A program made the translations under genes and the position numbers. Under the pieces are notes generated by a model, which had not been told where the DNA came from, searched no databases, and worked only from the letters and a program-made list of their open reading frames with translations. This document shows, in pieces, positions 6,583 to 9,688 of a stretch of 9,688 nucleotides of DNA (positions are counted from its first letter, which is position 1; each line of letters starts with the position of its first letter). Source of the DNA: JAJRXG01 sp964470035 (GTDB lineage Bacteria; Bacteroidota; Bacteroidia; Chitinophagales; Saprospiraceae). The DNA is taken from NCBI GenBank assembly GCA_964470035.1, contig CAYYBR010000162.1, positions 1 through 9,688 on the forward strand. Direction: 5' to 3'.

Positions 6583-7059
6583 ATGAACCAAGAGATTAAG
6601 AAGATCATTGCCAGATTCAAAAGGCTCAATGATAGTCAACCTTGGTTTGGGAAAAGTATCAATAGCTCTTTGGAGAGCTATCGTCTGCCATTGCTATCGG
6701 ATACATCGTTATATGTAAAGTCGATCATAGAGATAGCTGCTCATATGTACCAGTGGCGGATGTTTGTCATAAAAAAACTAGAAGAAGAAGAGGATTTTGA
6801 TATTGAGTTAGACTCGGTGAAGGACTGGCCAGATACTTCTGATTTGTCGTGGGAAGATATCAAGTCAAACTTGTCTGTCAGTTCAGATGAATTGATAGAA
6901 TGCTTACAGGGCAAGGATGATGCATTCTTGGATTCTATTGTGCCAGGAAAGCGATATAACTTTAGGTTTCTTATTGAAGGAATCATGCAACACGACATAT
7001 ATCATCTTGGTCAGATGAACTTAATTCATAGTTCACTTTCGTCATCTACATTCAACTAG
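6583..7059 (+). CDS. DinB/YfiT-like four-helix-bundle protein
   Basis: A 158-residue soluble protein with the pattern of the DinB/YfiT (DinB_2) superfamily, whose members bind a divalent metal through three histidines on a four-helix bundle. The visible candidates are H54 in IAAHMYQWRM and H137 and H141 in MQHDIYHLGQMNLI; the last follows the family's H-x3-H-x-GQ ending very closely. The conserved tryptophan region WPDTSDLSWEDI (82-93) lies between. Some relatives use bacillithiol or mycothiol as thiol cofactors, and many have no known activity, so no reaction is assigned. There is no signal peptide. The start has no clear Shine-Dalgarno; TATAAT lies at 6538-6543, about 40 bases ahead, but has no convincing -35 partner. 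It is probably co-transcribed with the membrane protein 29 bp downstream. Confidence 0.75.
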   Translation: MNQEIKKIIARFKRLNDSQPWFGKSINSSLESYRLPLLSDTSLYVKSIIEIAAHMYQWRMFVIKKLEEEEDFDIELDSVKDWPDTSDLSWEDIKSNLSVSSDELIECLQGKDDAFLDSIVPGKRYNFRFLIEGIMQHDIYHLGQMNLIHSSLSSSTFN

Positions 7060-7080
7060 GCGATTAGAGCATCAATAAAA

Positions 7081-7085
7081 AGGAG
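7081..7085 (+). promoter_or_regulatory. Shine-Dalgarno AGGAG of the EI24-like gene
   Basis: AGGAG ends three bases before the ATG at 7089. This is the clearest Shine-Dalgarno match at a plus-strand start here, where most genes lack one. It supports this start codon, although the spacing is short. Confidence 0.5.
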
Positions 7086-7088
7086 ATT

Positions 7089-7985
7089 ATGAAATACTTG
7101 CGGGACATTGATATAAGTCAGCTTCCAGAACAGATGAAGACAGCGATATTATGTTTGGTGGAGGTTCCTAGGTTTATAAAAGATCACCAACTTTGGAAAG
7201 GATATTTCAGTAACATATGGATTTTTGCAGTGTCTGTGCTAGCTGCCTATCTTTTTTCCACCGCGGTTTTTAGTAATGTCAAGGAGATGATTACCCATGA
7301 TAAAGAGAATGAGGTGATCATGAAGAATGCAGAATCTGATATTGAAATCGCGAAGCTCGCAGAACTCAAAGCGAGTACAAGTATAGATTCTCTTGAGCAA
7401 GCATACGATAGTCAGATTGAAGAACTGGAAAACGAAAAAAAGAGTAGGCTTTCCAGTTTAAATCGACCCTTGTTCTCTGGATTTTTGAAGCTTATATTAC
7501 TATTGATCCTTGAGATTGTGATTTTTCACTTCTCTGTTAAAACAAACAATATACTAAGGGGTGAAACTAGAAGCATAGAGTTGCAGGATTTCCTGAATGC
7601 GGAGATCCGCATGTTTGCAGTGATGGTTAGGTGTGCGATATTAGGTTGGGCCATGTGGCTCATCTTGAAGATTGTATTGAGTATTTTTGGGATCAGTGCT
7701 CTTCATGCATCTGCTTATTATTTGATTACTGCATACTTTCTAGGATTTGCATTTTTTGATAATTATATGGAGTTACATGATATCAGGATCAGGGAAGGAG
7801 CTGGTGTGATCAGATCGCATATCGGTGGGGTGCTAGTGATTGGTTTGATTTCGAGTGCCTTTCTATTGGTTCCTTTTGTTGGACCTCTGTTTGTCCCTAT
7901 CATTTGCAGTATAGCTGCTACTCGCTATGCGCATAAGTATAGTCTAGAAAATCATGCATCTCTGCAGCTAGAGAAAATACCCTAG
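7089..7985 (+). CDS. EI24/CysZ-like integral membrane protein with coiled-coil insert
   Basis: A 298-residue inner-membrane protein with hydrophobic segments at about 43-62, 131-150, 177-200, 205-224 and 245-278. The C-terminal part, with YYLITAYFLGFAFFDNY (210-226), a polar RIREGAGVIRSH stretch and then FLLVPFVGPLFVPIICSIAATR (258-279), follows the EI24 family (PF07264, which includes the sulfate permease CysZ): an aromatic run ending in D-x-Y, a charged loop, and P-(F/I)-x-G-P...P...AAT. The N-terminal PRFIKDHQLW also fits. Between the first and second membrane segments lies a charged, helical stretch (about 64-128, rich in Glu, Lys and Asp) predicted as coiled coil, which is longer than I expect in CysZ. 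The substrate is unknown; no sulfate-assimilation gene is nearby. It follows the DinB-like gene by 29 bp and overlaps the next gene tail-to-tail by 18 bp. The family call is moderate. Confidence 0.65.
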   Translation: MKYLRDIDISQLPEQMKTAILCLVEVPRFIKDHQLWKGYFSNIWIFAVSVLAAYLFSTAVFSNVKEMITHDKENEVIMKNAESDIEIAKLAELKASTSIDSLEQAYDSQIEELENEKKSRLSSLNRPLFSGFLKLILLLILEIVIFHFSVKTNNILRGETRSIELQDFLNAEIRMFAVMVRCAILGWAMWLILKIVLSIFGISALHASAYYLITAYFLGFAFFDNYMELHDIRIREGAGVIRSHIGGVLVIGLISSAFLLVPFVGPLFVPIICSIAATRYAHKYSLENHASLQLEKIP

Positions 7986-9086
7986 TTGTAAGGAGAGTGT
8001 TTGCCAAACCGTATTTCGTTCTATGAAGCCACCTATCCCAAAGGTAGCGTATGAGTACTCTAGGTCGAGATATGCCTTTCTTTTATAAAGTAAACCTGCG
8101 CTAAAGGCGGCATTAAATCCTCCATTGACACCAAGCGGCCTGGAGTTGACACTGATTTGATCTGGATTAGAGAAGTTTGCTATCGTCTGTACGCGTTGAT
8201 CATCTATGATACGATTATATCCAAACCCTAATTTTAGTTTTGGTTTTACGATATCATGTGCAAGAATCCAATTAAACTCAAGAGGAACTCTAATAAGACT
8301 ATTCTCATATGCTGCTATACTTAGTCGAGTATCAGTCGAATTATCCATGCTTCGAGAAAGTAAATGATAACTAACGCCAGTTGATAAATATAGATTGGGT
8401 CTGAAGAAGAGGTTGTAGGATACTCCAAGTCCTGGTTCGATAGAAGAGATGACGGACATGTTGGATTGAGTGATACCTGCAGAGTGAAGGACTGCGAAGA
8501 CGGACCACTTGCTTTGTATTTCTTTTACTTGCCTAATTGCTTCATAATTGTTCTTTCTTCGATTATAAGAATTGATCAGATCAATGAGGTTGTCTTTTTT
8601 AAAACTCATCTTGTCTATTCTCATCATGACATCATGATCATCTTGTACGAGTAACTTCAGGTCCCGTACATAGCTGTTATCAGGAGTGATGAATCCATCG
8701 ATGACTTCCCGTGTTTGTCGGAGTATGTGAAGGGTACCATCCTTAACGGCTAAGTACTCCTGGGTATTAGGTTTGTCAGTCTTCTCATATAATGTGATTT
8801 CACCTTTTGATAATAGGCGATAAAATCCAGGCATGCCTTCTTCTACTAAGCTGTGATATTCAATCTTGTTTTTTTTGAACGATATGATATCTACAGGGAG
8901 GATCCTTTTGTATGAGTTATCTCCTTTTTCTTTGAAGACTATGTGTGATTCGTAGTTCGAGTTGTCTTTTATTATCCCAGAAAGAGCAGAGCCATCCGGT
9001 AGAAAAACTTGATCGCTAGTCGACTGGCCATAAACTACGAACGTGCTAAGAATGAAAAGTGGCAGTACCAATAGACGTGACAACAT
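7968..9086 (-). CDS. Outer-membrane beta-barrel protein with N-terminal periplasmic domain
   Basis: From ATG at 9086 the product is 372 residues. Residues 1-20 are a Sec signal peptide (R4, then LLVLPLFILSTFVVYG, cleavage before Q21). Residues about 26-80 form a small beta-rich domain (VFLPDGSALSGIIKD, then KRILPVDIISFKK and IEYHS), a pattern seen in secreted Bacteroidota proteins. A helical stretch (about 139-182) ends in LIDLINSYNRRK. From about 194 onward the sequence alternates polar and hydrophobic residues as amphipathic strands, with RVPLEFNW (266-273), KLKLGFGYN, AAFSAGLLYKRKAYLDLEYSYA and a final TLSLQLGYFL. This fits an outer-membrane barrel of the OMP_b-brl type of about 8 strands. 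The frame stays open to an ATG at 9170, giving 28 extra residues; I prefer 9086 because it places the signal peptide at the N-terminus, though the 9170 start has a Shine-Dalgarno. Function is unknown. Confidence 0.8.
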   Translation of the reverse strand: MLSRLLVLPLFILSTFVVYGQSTSDQVFLPDGSALSGIIKDNSNYESHIVFKEKGDNSYKRILPVDIISFKKNKIEYHSLVEEGMPGFYRLLSKGEITLYEKTDKPNTQEYLAVKDGTLHILRQTREVIDGFITPDNSYVRDLKLLVQDDHDVMMRIDKMSFKKDNLIDLINSYNRRKNNYEAIRQVKEIQSKWSVFAVLHSAGITQSNMSVISSIEPGLGVSYNLFFRPNLYLSTGVSYHLLSRSMDNSTDTRLSIAAYENSLIRVPLEFNWILAHDIVKPKLKLGFGYNRIIDDQRVQTIANFSNPDQISVNSRPLGVNGGFNAAFSAGLLYKRKAYLDLEYSYATFGIGGFIERNTVWQTLSLQLGYFL

Positions 9087-9174
9087 GTAGTTTGTTGAAA
9101 TAAAATCAAACTTGTTGGTATGAATATAAGTATTAGATCTTAATGATGATCGTCGGCTTGTATGAATCATATGG

Positions 9175-9180
9175 TCCTTT
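9175..9180 (-). promoter_or_regulatory. Shine-Dalgarno-like AAAGGA before the alternative start at 9170
   Basis: On the minus strand AAAGGA is followed by CCAT and then the ATG at 9170. The match is good enough to make the longer form of the outer-membrane protein (400 residues) a real possibility. It conflicts with the better-placed signal peptide of the 9086 start. Confidence 0.3.
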
Positions 9181-9195
9181 ACTTTAATAGATATG

Positions 9196-9236
9196 AAATG
9201 AGATCTTCATTTAGACCGAGGTAGAATATCTATATT
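9196..9236. promoter_or_regulatory. Two small dyads between divergent genes
   Basis: AAATGA (9196-9201) and TCATTT (9207-9212) are reverse complements around a 5-nt spacer. Shortly after, AATATCTATATT (9225-9236) has 5-bp arms around CT. They lie in the 87-bp gap between the outer-membrane protein gene (counting from 9170) and the serine hydrolase, where both promoters must sit. They are candidate operators, but both are short and AT-rich. Confidence 0.25.
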
Positions 9237-9257
9237 GAAGAATATAATACTTGCCAT

Positions 9258-9688
9258 ATGTCTACAACTCTCAAGTTTTCAATAGGCTTCATCCTAGGCG
9301 CCATCATAGTCTTAGCAATCATCTATGGACCCAAATATCTTCGAGCTATGGAGATAGCTGAAAAATCAGAAATGCAGCACATAGAAGATACTTTTATAAA
9401 TATGGATAAGTACTTCAATAAAGTGGATGTTGCAAAATCTCCTAAGCCTCATCGATATCCAAGCACTGAGAATGTGACATTGCCCACATCCTTTGAAGCA
9501 AAAGGGCAAAGCTTCAATACGATGGACTATCTCGACTCCTCTTATACTCAAGGATTTTTAGTCATACAAGATGATACTATCATCTACGAAAACTACTGGC
9601 GGGGAATGAATGAGCAGACAAGGCATATCTCATGGTCGATGGCAAAATCCGTAATCTCTGCTCTTCTCGGCATAGCTCAAAATGATGG
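9258..9688 (+). CDS. Serine hydrolase, beta-lactamase class C family (PF00144); partial (3' end beyond window)
   Basis: An open frame of 143 full codons runs from ATG at 9258 to the right edge, so the larger part of a protein family usually about 350-450 residues long is missing. Residues 7-24 (FSIGFILGAIIVLAIIYG) form an N-terminal membrane anchor or uncleaved signal with the catalytic part on the periplasmic side. GFLVIQDDTIIYENYW (99-114) is the strand pair that precedes the active site in this family, and HISWSMAKSVISALLGIAQNDG (123-144) carries the SxxK nucleophile motif, S127 and K130, in the form typical of esterase/6-aminohexanoate-dimer-hydrolase-like members. The Tyr and (K/H)xG motifs lie outside the window, so substrate cannot be judged; resistance to beta-lactams should not be assumed. 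There is no Shine-Dalgarno. It is divergent from the outer-membrane protein gene. Confidence 0.88.
   Translation, partial: MSTTLKFSIGFILGAIIVLAIIYGPKYLRAMEIAEKSEMQHIEDTFINMDKYFNKVDVAKSPKPHRYPSTENVTLPTSFEAKGQSFNTMDYLDSSYTQGFLVIQDDTIIYENYWRGMNEQTRHISWSMAKSVISALLGIAQND

Noticed and set aside
9366..9551. 61-codon minus-strand open frame in the serine hydrolase
   Set aside because: The plus-strand frame carries the SxxK family motif; the minus frame has no support.
1..9688. CRISPR array, toxin-antitoxin pair, phage defence island or insertion sequence
   Set aside because: No spaced repeats, transposase, nuclease/toxin motifs or small co-directional toxin-antitoxin pair were found; the genes are ordinary metabolic, envelope and regulatory families.

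Overview
The window looks like ordinary chromosomal DNA from a member of the Bacteroidota. No 16S gene or other marker fixes the genus. The support is an outer-membrane beta-barrel protein of the kind common in that phylum, a Sec-signal DUF547 protein, mostly absent Shine-Dalgarno sequences, one good match to the phylum's TAnnTTTG -7 promoter element (ahead of the PEP carboxykinase gene), and low-to-moderate GC content. I see no tRNA, rRNA, CRISPR array, transposase or phage gene. No gene-free stretch exceeds about 200 bases.

Layout, left to right. Positions 1-1127 (minus strand) hold the 5' part of a secreted DUF547 protein gene, cut by the window edge, and upstream of it a small thioredoxin-fold protein that has no cysteine at all. 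Two tandem hairpins separate them, one of them flanked by a 9-bp direct repeat. Position 1324 starts a plus-strand PAS-PAS-AAA+-Fis sigma54-type activator, preceded by a 30-bp dyad and a possible -24/-12 element. It converges on a minus-strand block of ATP-dependent PEP carboxykinase (pckA) and, upstream of that, a SLC13/DASS sodium-coupled anion transporter. Divergently from the transporter, a plus-strand pair encodes a DinB/YfiT-like four-helix protein and an EI24/CysZ-like membrane protein with a charged coiled-coil insert. The last gene of that pair overlaps tail-to-tail with a minus-strand outer-membrane protein gene. The right edge holds the start of a membrane-anchored serine hydrolase of the beta-lactamase class C (PF00144) family.

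How the genes may work together. The transporter plus PEP carboxykinase make biochemical sense: import of C4-dicarboxylates or citrate followed by oxaloacetate-to-PEP conversion at the entry to gluconeogenesis. They are separated by 203 bp and pckA has its own promoter candidate, so they are neighbours rather than a proven operon. Nothing in the sequence ties the sigma54-type activator to either gene. I did not find a convincing undescribed multi-gene system. The oddities most worth checking are the GAFVGA variant in the activator, the dyad upstream of it, the cysteine-less thioredoxin-like protein with its tandem hairpins, and the coiled-coil insert in the EI24-like protein.
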